Assembly (NCBI GenBank): GCA_029556045.1
Contig: JAKQGS010000432.1
Span: forward strand, 1-7,377
Direction of reading: 5' to 3'
DNA from: Pseudomonadota bacterium
GTDB lineage: Bacteria > Bdellovibrionota > Oligoflexia > Oligoflexales > Oligoflexaceae
DNA length: 7,377 nucleotides
Shown piece by piece: positions 1 to 5,256 of the stretch. The notes below the pieces were generated by a model, which was given only the letters and a program-made list of their open reading frames with translations, was not told where the DNA came from and searched no databases. A program made the position numbers and the translations under genes. Each line of letters begins with the position of its first letter. Within the stretch, counting starts at the first letter, position 1.

Positions 1-116
1 GACGCCGCTTCCTGCGGGGACAGCCCCTGTCCCACCCGTGATTCAAACTGGGTCACCAGCGCCAAGGCTTCCTGCTGAAACTGCCGCCACTTTTCCTGAA
101 ACGATGATTCCACCAT
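1..116 (-). CDS. 5' end of an unidentified leftward gene (partial)
   Basis: An open frame reads leftward from an ATG at 116 and runs off the window edge, giving 38 codons that begin MVESSFQEKWRQFQQEALAL. The start is supported by a GGAGG sequence 11 bases upstream of the ATG and by an in-frame TAG shortly before it. The visible part is rich in Gln, Glu and aromatic residues, looks helical and soluble, and has no signal peptide or membrane segment. I do not recognise the family. The gene is divergent from the SRAP gene, and the space between them (117-212) must hold both promoters. It contains short palindromes (GTGCT-CA-AGCAC at 117-128 and TTCCGGAA at 156-163) but no promoter I would defend. 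Confidence 0.5.
   Translation of the reverse strand, partial: MVESSFQEKWRQFQQEALALVTQFESRVGQGLSPQEAA
17..33. repeat. Short inverted repeat (GGGACAG-CCC-CTGTCCC)
   Basis: There is a perfect 7-bp inverted repeat with a 3-base loop, lying inside the partial gene at the window edge. Motifs of the GGGACAG...CTGTCCC type occur as dispersed REP-like palindromes in some bacterial genomes, but only one copy is visible here and it is embedded in a reading frame. It could equally be chance. Confidence 0.25.
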
Positions 117-212
117 GTGCTCAAGCACCTCCGGTCCCTACTTTAACACGGGGATTTCCGGAAGCCGCAGATAAATCGTGAGTTTGCCGCTCCGTTGGGA
201 TAAGTTAAGACC

Positions 213-893
213 ATGTGTTACTCACTTCTTGTGGAACAGGATCTGAAAAAACTGGGGGCGGCCTTTGACGCGGAACCGCACCCCACCGCATTTGCCGGCT
301 ACCACAAGATGCAGGAGCGCGATCCCAAACGCTTTAAAAGCATGGCGGACAACCCCCGCATCTATCCCAACTATTTTGCCCCTGTCGTTGTACCCCATGA
401 TGACAAACGCCAGATTTATCCGATGCGTTACCGCCTGCGTCCCCACGATGCCCGGGAGGAAATCCCATCCCGCTACAATGTTTTTAACGCCCGGCTGGAT
501 GCGCTGGAAACCCGCCACAGCTGGCGCCCCCTCTTTATGAAGAGACACGGGGTGGTAGCGATTCATGCCTTTTTCGAGTGGATCACCCCAGCACAGGGCA
601 ACAAAAAAGTGGTGATGTTTCGCCCGGGAGATCATGCTCTCCTCTGGGTGCCGGTGTTATGGGACACCTGGTTGGCCGGGGATGGCAGCGAGGGTTTTGC
701 CTCGTTTGCGGTGATCACCACCACGCCACCGTCGGAGGTGGAAGAGGCTGGCCATGATCGCTGTCCGATCATTTTAAATCATCATCATCTGGATGCGTGG
801 TTGCACCCCGAAAAGACGGGGCGAAGTAAAATCTACAAAATCCTGGAGGAACGCTGGGACACCCGCTTTGAGTGCCTGGCCGCCGTCCCCTGA
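213..893 (+). CDS. SRAP (YedK/HMCES-family) DNA-protein crosslink protein
   Basis: This is a SOS-response-associated peptidase (SRAP) domain protein of 226 residues, a full-length single domain. In the characterised members YedK and HMCES, Cys2 becomes the N-terminal residue and links covalently to abasic sites in single-stranded DNA, shielding them. Visible family features are the N-terminal MCYS with Cys2, the NAR motif at residues 92-94, FFEW with the catalytic-type Glu at 122, and GHDRCPIIL with the conserved His at 181. The MCYS start and FFEW form place it in a subgroup that differs from the MCGR/GFYEW form of E. coli YedK. The ATG at 213 is fixed by the need for Cys at position 2. A GGATAAG sequence about ten bases upstream is a modest ribosome site. 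I see no LexA-type box upstream, so SOS control is not supported by this sequence. The gene stands alone, divergent from the gene at the left edge and convergent with the CcmI-like gene. Confidence 0.9.
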   Translation: MCYSLLVEQDLKKLGAAFDAEPHPTAFAGYHKMQERDPKRFKSMADNPRIYPNYFAPVVVPHDDKRQIYPMRYRLRPHDAREEIPSRYNVFNARLDALETRHSWRPLFMKRHGVVAIHAFFEWITPAQGNKKVVMFRPGDHALLWVPVLWDTWLAGDGSEGFASFAVITTTPPSEVEEAGHDRCPIILNHHHLDAWLHPEKTGRSKIYKILEERWDTRFECLAAVP

Positions 894-908
894 TTTCATC
901 AGGCGGAC
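885..908. other. Stem-loop between convergent genes
   Basis: GTCCCCTGAT pairs with ATCAGG-c-GGAC around a TTC loop, giving ten base pairs with one bulged C. It overlaps the TGA stop of the SRAP gene (891-893) and lies in the 58-bp gap before the stop of the facing gene. Neither strand has a U-run directly after the stem, so it is not a textbook intrinsic terminator. It may protect the 3' end of the SRAP mRNA or act as a weak bidirectional terminator. Confidence 0.35.
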
Positions 909-951
909 CCCCTTAAAACGAGTTCGACAAACAGGACCGCTCCACAACCGT

Positions 952-1407
952 TTATTGAATAGACTTATCCAATTTAACCTGAAGTCCATTGCTGCCAAAT
1001 GCGACGGTGTCAATGCCACCCGTGAGATCGCCGGCTTGGTCCATACCCCCCTGACCATCCCGATCCAGGCGCACTTTAAGACGGATATTCGTCGGAGGCG
1101 GCAGATCCGGTTGCATCAAGTTGAGCTTTTCTTTGGTGATCATGAATTGAAAAAAACTTCCAGAACGGGCGTCATCACTGATGGTCTCCTTCACCGCGCC
1201 GAAAGGCATCGGACGGGGGCTATCCGCGTCATACACGATAAAAAACAGGGTGCGCATGCCTTTGGCCTGATCCACCAGCGCCTCATCCAGGACCACCTCA
1301 CCGGCGGCATAGATGGGGGATTTTTCGCCGGTTTCAAAGGCGGTTTTCATGGCGATCGCCACTGCCAAAAGGACCACGATAGCCCCTATTATGCCGATTT
1401 TCTTCAT
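952..1407 (-). CDS. Membrane-anchored CcmI C-terminal-domain-like protein
   Basis: This encodes 151 residues. A single membrane segment lies at about residues 4-21 (IGIIGAIVVLLAVAIAM), followed by an extracytoplasmic domain. From residue 35 onward it follows the layout I know from the C-terminal domain of CcmI (CcmH C-terminus in E. coli), the apocytochrome-binding part of System I cytochrome c maturation: a GEVVLDEAL strand, a TLFFIVYDA strand, PRPMPFGAVK, a loop, a strand with RLDRDGQ, then AGDLTGG and a final GLQVKLD strand. The match is from memory of the family pattern, not an alignment. The ATG at 1407 is preferred because AGGA lies five bases upstream; an in-frame GTG at 1422 lacks such a site. 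The gene is alone in its unit with its own predicted promoter, about 4.5 kb from the ccm genes and on the same strand. It could instead be a general exported protein that merely shares this beta-sandwich-like fold. Confidence 0.7.
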   Translation of the reverse strand: MKKIGIIGAIVVLLAVAIAMKTAFETGEKSPIYAAGEVVLDEALVDQAKGMRTLFFIVYDADSPRPMPFGAVKETISDDARSGSFFQFMITKEKLNLMQPDLPPPTNIRLKVRLDRDGQGGMDQAGDLTGGIDTVAFGSNGLQVKLDKSIQ

Positions 1408-1455
1408 ACTTTTCCTTTCCACACCACTCAGAACAGACGGGATACTATGGCCGAC

Positions 1456-1484
1456 ATTATGGCAAAGGTCCCGTGCCTAACCAA
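1456..1484 (-). promoter_or_regulatory. Predicted sigma70-type promoter of the CcmI-C-like gene
   Basis: On the minus strand TTGGTT (plus positions 1479-1484) is followed after 17 bases by CATAAT (1456-1461), which matches the -10 consensus at five of six positions. Transcription would begin near 1449, leaving a leader of about 40 bases before the ATG at 1407. The -35 match is only partial. Confidence 0.4.
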
Positions 1485-1516
1485 GTCGTTTTTTTTGCTC
1501 CCAATTTTCGGCGTTT

Positions 1517-1620
1517 ATTTAACGCGTTGATATAATTAGTTATTTTATTAAAATTATTTTAATATTATTTTAACTAATTCTATTGACATTATGTTTTTTT
1601 AATGTTATTTTAAAAAAATC
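1517..1620. promoter_or_regulatory. AT-rich divergent control region with four TTATTTTA motifs
   Basis: This stretch is almost entirely A and T, in sharp contrast with the GC-rich genes on both sides. The octamer TTATTTTA occurs four times on the plus strand, at 1540-1547, 1554-1561, 1565-1572 and 1605-1612. The last copy overlaps the predicted -10 element of the lipoprotein promoter. A perfect 8-bp inverted repeat around one central base (ATTAAAAT-T-ATTTTAAT) spans 1547-1563. Such sequence may be a curved or UP-element-like promoter upstream region, or a site for an AT-preferring nucleoid protein or regulator. In sequence this AT-rich some repetition is expected by chance. Confidence 0.45.
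1583..1611 (+). promoter_or_regulatory. Predicted strong sigma70 promoter of the lipoprotein gene
   Basis: A perfect -35 hexamer TTGACA (1583-1588) is followed by a 17-base spacer and TATTTT (1606-1611) as the -10 hexamer. The AT-rich upstream region would suit RNA polymerase alpha-subunit contacts. Transcription would begin near 1618, giving a leader of about 75 bases. Confidence 0.55.
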
Positions 1621-1639
1621 AAGGCGATTTTATCGCTTT
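1621..1639 (+). other. Hairpin at the 5' end of the lipoprotein leader
   Basis: AAGGCGAT and ATCGCTTT can form an eight-pair stem (one G-U pair) with a TTT loop, beginning within a few bases of the predicted transcription start. A 5'-terminal stem like this commonly stabilises an mRNA. No riboswitch fold is recognisable, and no U-run follows. Confidence 0.3.
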
Positions 1640-1693
1640 GACGCTCTTAAGGATGTTGTTGCTGTTAACCGCTGAACTGAATGGGATGGTCTT

Positions 1694-2185
1694 ATGAAAA
1701 ATTTCCGCATCGCTTCTTCACTTGTCGTCTCCCTCACAATCCTCTTTACCGCTTGTGGCCCCAGCGCGGAATTCAGTTCCGGCAGCGAAGTCCGTAAATC
1801 ACCGCAGCCGGCTCAAGAAGGCTCTCAGACTCCTGACTGTCAGGAAGTTGGAGGCTGCCGCATCGACAAGCCCGGACAAAGCGGCTCCAATAATCCCGGC
1901 AAAGACGGCGATAAACCTGGCTCCGAAGAAAATGAATCTGAGAATCCTGATGGAAGTACCGATGGATCCCAGACCGACATCGAGACCGGAGCCGTCAACG
2001 ACAGCAAACCGGGAAGCAACACCACCGGTGGCTCAACCGGTGGTTCAACTGGCGGCTCAACCGGTGGTTCGACTGGCGGCTCAACCGGTGACGATACTTG
2101 CGATGATAAATCCGACTATTGTGATCCCAGCAAAGACCCCGGTCAAAATTATGACCCGTCACAAAACGACCCGGGCCAAAACTAA
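1694..2185 (+). CDS. Secreted lipoprotein with GGST repeat and two Cys pairs
   Basis: This is a predicted lipoprotein of 163 residues. The signal peptide has basic residues at 2-5, a hydrophobic core to about residue 18, and a lipobox-like LFTAC with the lipidated Cys at 21. Residue +2 is Gly, not Asp, so Lol sorting to the outer membrane is expected. The mature chain is Gly, Ser, Asp and Pro rich and looks disordered, with no recognisable fold. It contains the pair C49/C55, an acidic stretch, five GGST units at about residues 112-131, the pair C136/C143 within an Asp-rich segment, and a DPGQN-type tail repeated twice. The Cys pairs could form small disulfide loops, and the Asp-rich C-terminus could bind divalent cations; both are inference. 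The ribosome site (GGGATGG) is weak. A predicted strong promoter lies upstream and hairpins lie downstream, so it appears monocistronic. I do not recognise a family; a cell-surface or spacer role is a guess. Confidence 0.8.
   Translation: MKNFRIASSLVVSLTILFTACGPSAEFSSGSEVRKSPQPAQEGSQTPDCQEVGGCRIDKPGQSGSNNPGKDGDKPGSEENESENPDGSTDGSQTDIETGAVNDSKPGSNTTGGSTGGSTGGSTGGSTGGSTGDDTCDDKSDYCDPSKDPGQNYDPSQNDPGQN
2024..2083 (+). repeat. Five 12-bp tandem repeats encoding GGST
   Basis: Five in-frame 12-bp units of the form AC(C/T)GG(T/C)GG(C/T)TC(A/G) are followed by a partial sixth (ACCGGTG at 2084-2090). The units differ only at wobble positions, and the third and fifth are identical, so part of the array looks like a 24-bp duplication. 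Length changes in multiples of 12 would leave the reading frame intact. Confidence 0.9.
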
Positions 2186-2191
2186 GCGGTC

Positions 2192-2210
2192 TGAATCCGT
2201 CAAGGATTCA
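2192..2210 (+). other. Stem-loop just after the lipoprotein stop codon
   Basis: TGAATCC and GGATTCA form a perfect seven-pair stem with a five-base GTCAA loop, starting seven bases after the TAA. No U-run follows. It may be a 3' stabilising hairpin acting with the stronger hairpin at 2241-2270. Confidence 0.35.
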
Positions 2211-2240
2211 TGAAAATAGTGCAAACCAACACCTTTTAGG

Positions 2241-2281
2241 GGTCGCGGGAGCCGAAAGGCCCCTGCGGCCTCAGTTCTTTT
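2241..2281 (+). terminator. Probable intrinsic terminator with GAAA tetraloop
   Basis: Positions 2241-2253 pair with 2258-2270 around a GAAA tetraloop, in a GC-rich stem of 13 positions with two G-U pairs and one A-C mismatch. A U-rich TTCTTTT follows at 2275-2281, four bases after the stem, which is farther than in ideal terminators. It lies between the lipoprotein and HD-GYP genes and would end the lipoprotein transcript. Confidence 0.5.
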
Positions 2282-2356
2282 CCCAACCCCCTACCACCGG
2301 CCGCCACAATCCCTTATACTAAGTTGAGTATTTTTTCTGACTGGCGGGAGCAACGG

Positions 2357-3526
2357 GTGGTAAAGAAAAAATTTGTCATCAAGGAAGAAACCCGCAAACG
2401 ATGTAAAATCGTGCGATTTGATGCCAAAATTTCCCCACGTTTTGAGATCATCAGCACAGAGCTGCTGCATTTTCTCTACAACACAGCACAGCTGGACTTC
2501 GCCATCTATTTTCGGGTCAAGCATGAACTCATCGAATTTATTCCGCCCGGCCCCCTGTCCAGGGAACTGGTGGACCAGCTGATTCACGGTATCGAACTGG
2601 GGGATGCGGATGTGGACGTCCGTATTCTCAAAGCGGATCATGATCGTTTTCAGCACCTCCTCGGCACGGTTCGCAGCCAGAAAATCGAAAACCTACTGCT
2701 CCGGGACCCTTACCTGGATCGCAAAACCTTGGAGGTTTTTAACAATCTTTCGGGGGCTAGCCAGCTGGTGGTCCGGGGCGGCATCAACCCCGCCGTGGCG
2801 GATGCCATCAAGATCACCGCAGCCTTTCTGGTGGACAATCTCATCAACAACGATGTGGCTCTGGGCACCCTGAGCCGCATGGTGGAGTGTGACCCCACCC
2901 TCTACGATCACAGTGCCTCCGTGGCCATGATCTCCGGGGTGATCGCCACCCGCCTGCTGAAAAAACCCATGGGCAAAAAGGAAGCGGAACTGGTGGCTCG
3001 CTGCGGCCTCTATCATGATGTTGGCAAAACCTGTGTGCCGTCCGCCGTGCTGAATAAGCCCGGCCGCTTTACCCCCGAAGAGTGGGAGGTCATGAAAACC
3101 CATACCACCCTTGGGCATCAGGAGCTGCAGGACGCCATTCAAAAAGGGGCCCCCATCGAACCGGAGGTGGCGCGGGTGGCTATTGAGCACCATGAACGCT
3201 TTGACGGCAGCGGTTATCCCTGCGGCCTGATGGGACGGCTGGAAGAACAGGAAAACGGTATTCACCTGTACACCCGCGTTGTGACGGTGGCGGATGTTTA
3301 TTCAGCCCTCTTAATGAAACGTATCTACAAGCCCGCCTTTGAGCCGGAACAAGCCATCAAGATCATGGCGGATGTGGCGGACCGGGAGTACGATCCCGAG
3401 ATCTTCATCCCGTTCTTGCGGGATGTCGTGAAAAGCCTCAATCTGACCCATGAGCATAAGCACAAGGGCAAGTCCAAAGGCAAAATCATCATCCTCCAGG
3501 ATGGCAAGATCCGCCTGGTGTCATGA
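2357..3526 (+). CDS. HD-GYP domain protein, probable cyclic-di-GMP phosphodiesterase
   Basis: The C-terminal half is an HD-GYP domain, the family that hydrolyses cyclic di-GMP. With the start chosen here (389 residues) the motifs are DHSASVA (metal-type His185), HDVGK (220-224), HTTLGH (His249), HHERFDGSGYP (278-288, intact GYP) and DVYSAL..RIYK (from Asp313). The residue four before His185 is Thr where the trinuclear enzyme PmGH has Glu, so a two-metal site is more likely. The usual second Asp of DxxDAL is Ser. Residues 1-150 form no domain I can name; the segment around DFAIYFRVKHELIEF resembles N-terminal regions seen in some deltaproteobacterial HD-GYP proteins. No membrane segment is seen, so it should be cytoplasmic. 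The tail is rich in Lys and His. The GTG at 2357 is chosen because GGGAG lies six bases upstream. A TTG at 2324 has no ribosome site and lies next to a possible -10 (TATACT, 2315-2320). The frame ends in a stop shared with the convergent mntA. Confidence 0.88.
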   Translation: MVKKKFVIKEETRKRCKIVRFDAKISPRFEIISTELLHFLYNTAQLDFAIYFRVKHELIEFIPPGPLSRELVDQLIHGIELGDADVDVRILKADHDRFQHLLGTVRSQKIENLLLRDPYLDRKTLEVFNNLSGASQLVVRGGINPAVADAIKITAAFLVDNLINNDVALGTLSRMVECDPTLYDHSASVAMISGVIATRLLKKPMGKKEAELVARCGLYHDVGKTCVPSAVLNKPGRFTPEEWEVMKTHTTLGHQELQDAIQKGAPIEPEVARVAIEHHERFDGSGYPCGLMGRLEEQENGIHLYTRVVTVADVYSALLMKRIYKPAFEPEQAIKIMADVADREYDPEIFIPFLRDVVKSLNLTHEHKHKGKSKGKIIILQDGKIRLVS

Positions 3527-3817
3527 CACTTTTAGAATACGAATGCCATCCCGCAGTACCTGCTGCTGAAAGACCTCCGGTAGATCTCTAAAGTCCACAA
3601 GATCGACCACAAACGGAAGGTTGCTCGCCTCATAGGCTTCGCGCAAACGACCCAACTCTTCCAGAGGCACGGCAACATCACCCCGCAGGCATATGTCCAG
3701 ATCACTGTCAGGCCGTGCTGTACCCCGGGCACGACTGCCAAACACCCAACATTCAAATGGGGTTGTTGTCAGTATGCTCGTCACTTCCGCCAGTTGGTCG
3801 TCCGTCAACTGGATCAT
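3521..3817 (-). CDS. mntA: MntA-type nucleotidyltransferase antitoxin
   Basis: This is a 98-residue minimal nucleotidyltransferase, the usual length for the family. The catalytic signature GS-x10-DxD is exact (Gly27-Ser28 then Asp39 and Asp41), and a third acidic position is offered by Asp72 in VVDLVDF. In the characterised Shewanella pair, MntA neutralises the HEPN toxin HepT by adding AMP units to a Tyr near its active site. Here its ATG overlaps the hepT stop by four bases (ATGA), so translation is probably coupled and the two products made together. All catalytic residues are present, so it should be active. At its 3' end it overlaps the HD-GYP gene by 6 bp, tail to tail. A non-toxin role in nucleotide transfer, as first suggested for the HI0073/HI0074 pair, cannot be excluded. 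Confidence 0.88.
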   Translation of the reverse strand: MIQLTDDQLAEVTSILTTTPFECWVFGSRARGTARPDSDLDICLRGDVAVPLEELGRLREAYEASNLPFVVDLVDFRDLPEVFQQQVLRDGIRILKVS

Positions 3818-4203
3818 ACCAAAGTCCGCAATTTCTCGATGACGTCATCAACATCCTGTGCAAAAGCGGGTAAACGTGAAAAAATTTCCTTGGCCACAGC
3901 CTCACGGTAGGTATGACTCGATTTATTGCGAAGTTCGATATAAGCGAACCACTTGGTGGGATCATCAATCACATGAATCTTAACCGCTAGACGGAAGGCT
4001 TCCCGGGCATTGGCTGCATCGATATTATAGAGTTCCATCACCCTTTTGAGAGTCTTCCACACGAGCTCTAGGGTAAATTCAAAGCACTGAATGGAAGAAT
4101 TCCGAATAAACTCGTTTTCAGGCTGTGCCAGCGAGCGTTTCAGCGCCGCCTGGGCATCCAGCAGCGACTGCGCTTCCACTTTGCCAAGAATCTTCCAGCT
4201 CAT
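3814..4203 (-). CDS. hepT: HepT-type HEPN toxin (HI0074 family)
   Basis: This is a 129-residue all-helical HEPN protein of the HI0074 family (nucleotidyltransferase substrate-binding protein). The family signatures are IRNSSIQCFEFTLELVWKTL at 33-52 and the HEPN active-site motif RNKSSHTY at 92-99, an exact R-x4-H-x-Y. In characterised HepT toxins Arg and His form an RNase active site and the Tyr (here Tyr99) is the residue modified by the MntA partner. AGGA lies six bases before the ATG, and the TAG stop of dedA sits inside this ribosome site (TAGGA), only 8 bp upstream. The pair is therefore likely to be transcribed with, and perhaps translationally coupled to, dedA. I see no separate promoter, although one inside dedA cannot be ruled out. 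The active-site residues are intact, so it is not an evident relic. Confidence 0.87.
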   Translation of the reverse strand: MSWKILGKVEAQSLLDAQAALKRSLAQPENEFIRNSSIQCFEFTLELVWKTLKRVMELYNIDAANAREAFRLAVKIHVIDDPTKWFAYIELRNKSSHTYREAVAKEIFSRLPAFAQDVDDVIEKLRTLV

Positions 4204-4211
4204 CGGGTTTC

Positions 4212-4868
4212 CTATCCGTTTTTTTCCGCCAGCAGATCCGCCTTGATCTGCCGCCAGTTGGAGACCACCTTGACGATCGCCGGTGAGATCGACAACAGAA
4301 TCACCAGCAAGATGATGTAGTGAATATACTGGTCGATATTGGGAACCGTCTTACCGAGGTAGTAACCCGTCAGTCCCAGTCCCCAGATCCACAATAAGCC
4401 ACCGATGATATTGAACATGGCAAAACGGGGATAGGACATGCCGGCAATGCCCGCCACCGTCGGGGCAAAGGTTCGCACAATGGGAATAAAACGTGCGAAG
4501 ATAATGGTCTTGCCGCCGTGTTTTTCATAAAACTCGTGGGTTTTGATCAGGTGGCTCTTGCGGAAGAAAAAGCTGTCTTCCTTTTGATACAGCAACGGCC
4601 CGGCTTTGACACCGATCCAGTACCCCACTGCATCCCCCAGAATCGCCGCCACGCTCAGCAGTGAGCACAGGAGCCAGATGTCGATCATACCGGCTGCGGC
4701 TACCAAACCTGCAGAGATCAAAAGGGAATCGCCCGGCAGGAAAAAACCGATCAGGAGACCTGTCTCAGCAAAAATAATAAAAGTCAGTCCCACATACCCG
4801 GCGGTCTGGATCAAGGCCATGGGGTTTTTCAAAAAGTAGAGAAAGTCATGAAACAGTTGGGACAACAT
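4212..4868 (-). CDS. DedA-family inner-membrane transporter
   Basis: This is a DedA (SNARE-associated, VTT-domain) integral membrane protein of 218 residues, the typical length. Members are linked to membrane homeostasis and some to undecaprenyl phosphate or phospholipid movement coupled to the proton-motive force. Family segments are FAETGLLIGFFLPGDSLL (33-50), GDAVGYWIG (78-86) and FARFIPIVRTFAPTVAG (124-140). Glu35, Asp47, Arg126 and Arg132 have the same spacing as the four residues reported essential in E. coli YqjA (E39, D51, R130, R136). Hydrophobic stretches follow at about 22-45, 47-80, 135-172 and 183-200. The ATG at 4868 is chosen because an AAGGAG lies 11 bases upstream; longer in-frame starts would overlap the preceding zinc-ribbon gene. 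The gene is 20 bp after that gene and 8 bp before hepT. Which lipid it handles cannot be read from the sequence. Confidence 0.9.
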   Translation of the reverse strand: MLSQLFHDFLYFLKNPMALIQTAGYVGLTFIIFAETGLLIGFFLPGDSLLISAGLVAAAGMIDIWLLCSLLSVAAILGDAVGYWIGVKAGPLLYQKEDSFFFRKSHLIKTHEFYEKHGGKTIIFARFIPIVRTFAPTVAGIAGMSYPRFAMFNIIGGLLWIWGLGLTGYYLGKTVPNIDQYIHYIILLVILLSISPAIVKVVSNWRQIKADLLAEKNG

Positions 4869-4888
4869 GGGTGCATTCACTCCTTGAT

Positions 4889-5209
4889 TCAAGTTTTCGC
4901 GCAACGATGACCGGAACCAGCTTCGTGGCCACAATGCGGGCAAATTTCAATGACCGTGGCACTCCCACCACCGGTGGTGGAGGCTGCACCCGCAGGTCCC
5001 CAACCTTTGGCCTGCGACCGGGGCGGCACGCCTTTTTTAGCGTCAGCTCCCAGCATCGACTTTACCACGCGGTAGGCCAGATAAAATAGCAATAGCGGCC
5101 ATAAAAAACGCATCATCACCCCCAACAGGCGTCCTCCCCCCATTCCCCAAAATGCCATCAGGGCCAGAAGGCCTACACCAATCATAATTTTTGTCACATA
5201 AGGGTCCAA
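4889..5209 (-). CDS. Small membrane protein with C-terminal zinc-ribbon-like motif
   Basis: This encodes 106 residues of unrecognised family. There are two hydrophobic segments (about 7-24 and 29-48), a Gly/Ala/Ser linker and a tail with CPHCGHEAGSGHRC (90-103). The CPxC knuckle with a later HxC is the pattern of a small treble-clef or zinc-ribbon metal site. Only three Cys are present (90, 93, 103), so a His (95 or 101) would have to be the fourth ligand. The start is a TTG at 5209 with a purine-rich GAGAGAAG a few bases upstream; a GTG at 5197 or an ATG at 5185 is possible. The gene sits 47 bp after an exported protein of the ccm run and 20 bp before dedA. A role in assembly or folding of membrane proteins is only a guess. 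Confidence 0.7.
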   Translation of the reverse strand: MDPYVTKIMIGVGLLALMAFWGMGGGRLLGVMMRFLWPLLLFYLAYRVVKSMLGADAKKGVPPRSQAKGWGPAGAASTTGGGSATVIEICPHCGHEAGSGHRCAKT

Positions 5210-5256
5210 TCAGCTTCTCTCGTCGATAGTGCCTAAATACGCTGGGAAGAAGAAAA

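Noticed and set aside
117..212. A promoter and LexA site for the SRAP gene
   Set aside because: Only short palindromes are visible (117-128, 156-163). No properly spaced -35/-10 pair or CTG-N10-CAG-type operator could be found.
222..635. A 137-codon leftward frame inside the SRAP gene
   Set aside because: The SRAP frame carries all family residues; the opposite frame has no recognisable features.
1489..1497. A run of T as a terminator
   Set aside because: No GC-rich stem precedes it on the plus strand, and it lies within the divergent promoter region.
793..1530. A 245-codon rightward open frame overlapping the SRAP end and the whole CcmI-C-like gene
   Set aside because: Its product is rich in His, Arg and Gln, with no domain pattern, typical of a frame opposite a real gene. 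The leftward gene there has a ribosome site, a TM segment and a recognisable domain.
2024..2090. A CRISPR-like or minisatellite array
   Set aside because: The units are contiguous, 12 bp, in frame and differ only at wobble positions. There are no spacers, so it is a coding repeat.
1722..2213. A 163-codon rightward frame overlapping the lipoprotein gene
   Set aside because: It is the lipoprotein gene read in another frame. The lipobox, GGST repeat and Cys pairs support the frame starting at 1694.
2693..3265. A 190-codon leftward open frame inside the HD-GYP gene
   Set aside because: It is antisense to the conserved HD-GYP motifs, its product is a Gly/His-rich composition artefact, and it has no supporting ribosome site.
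5210..5256. An internal promoter before the zinc-ribbon gene
   Set aside because: A TATTTA -10-like sequence exists on the minus strand, but the nearest TTGGCC is 20 bases away, too far for a convincing pair.
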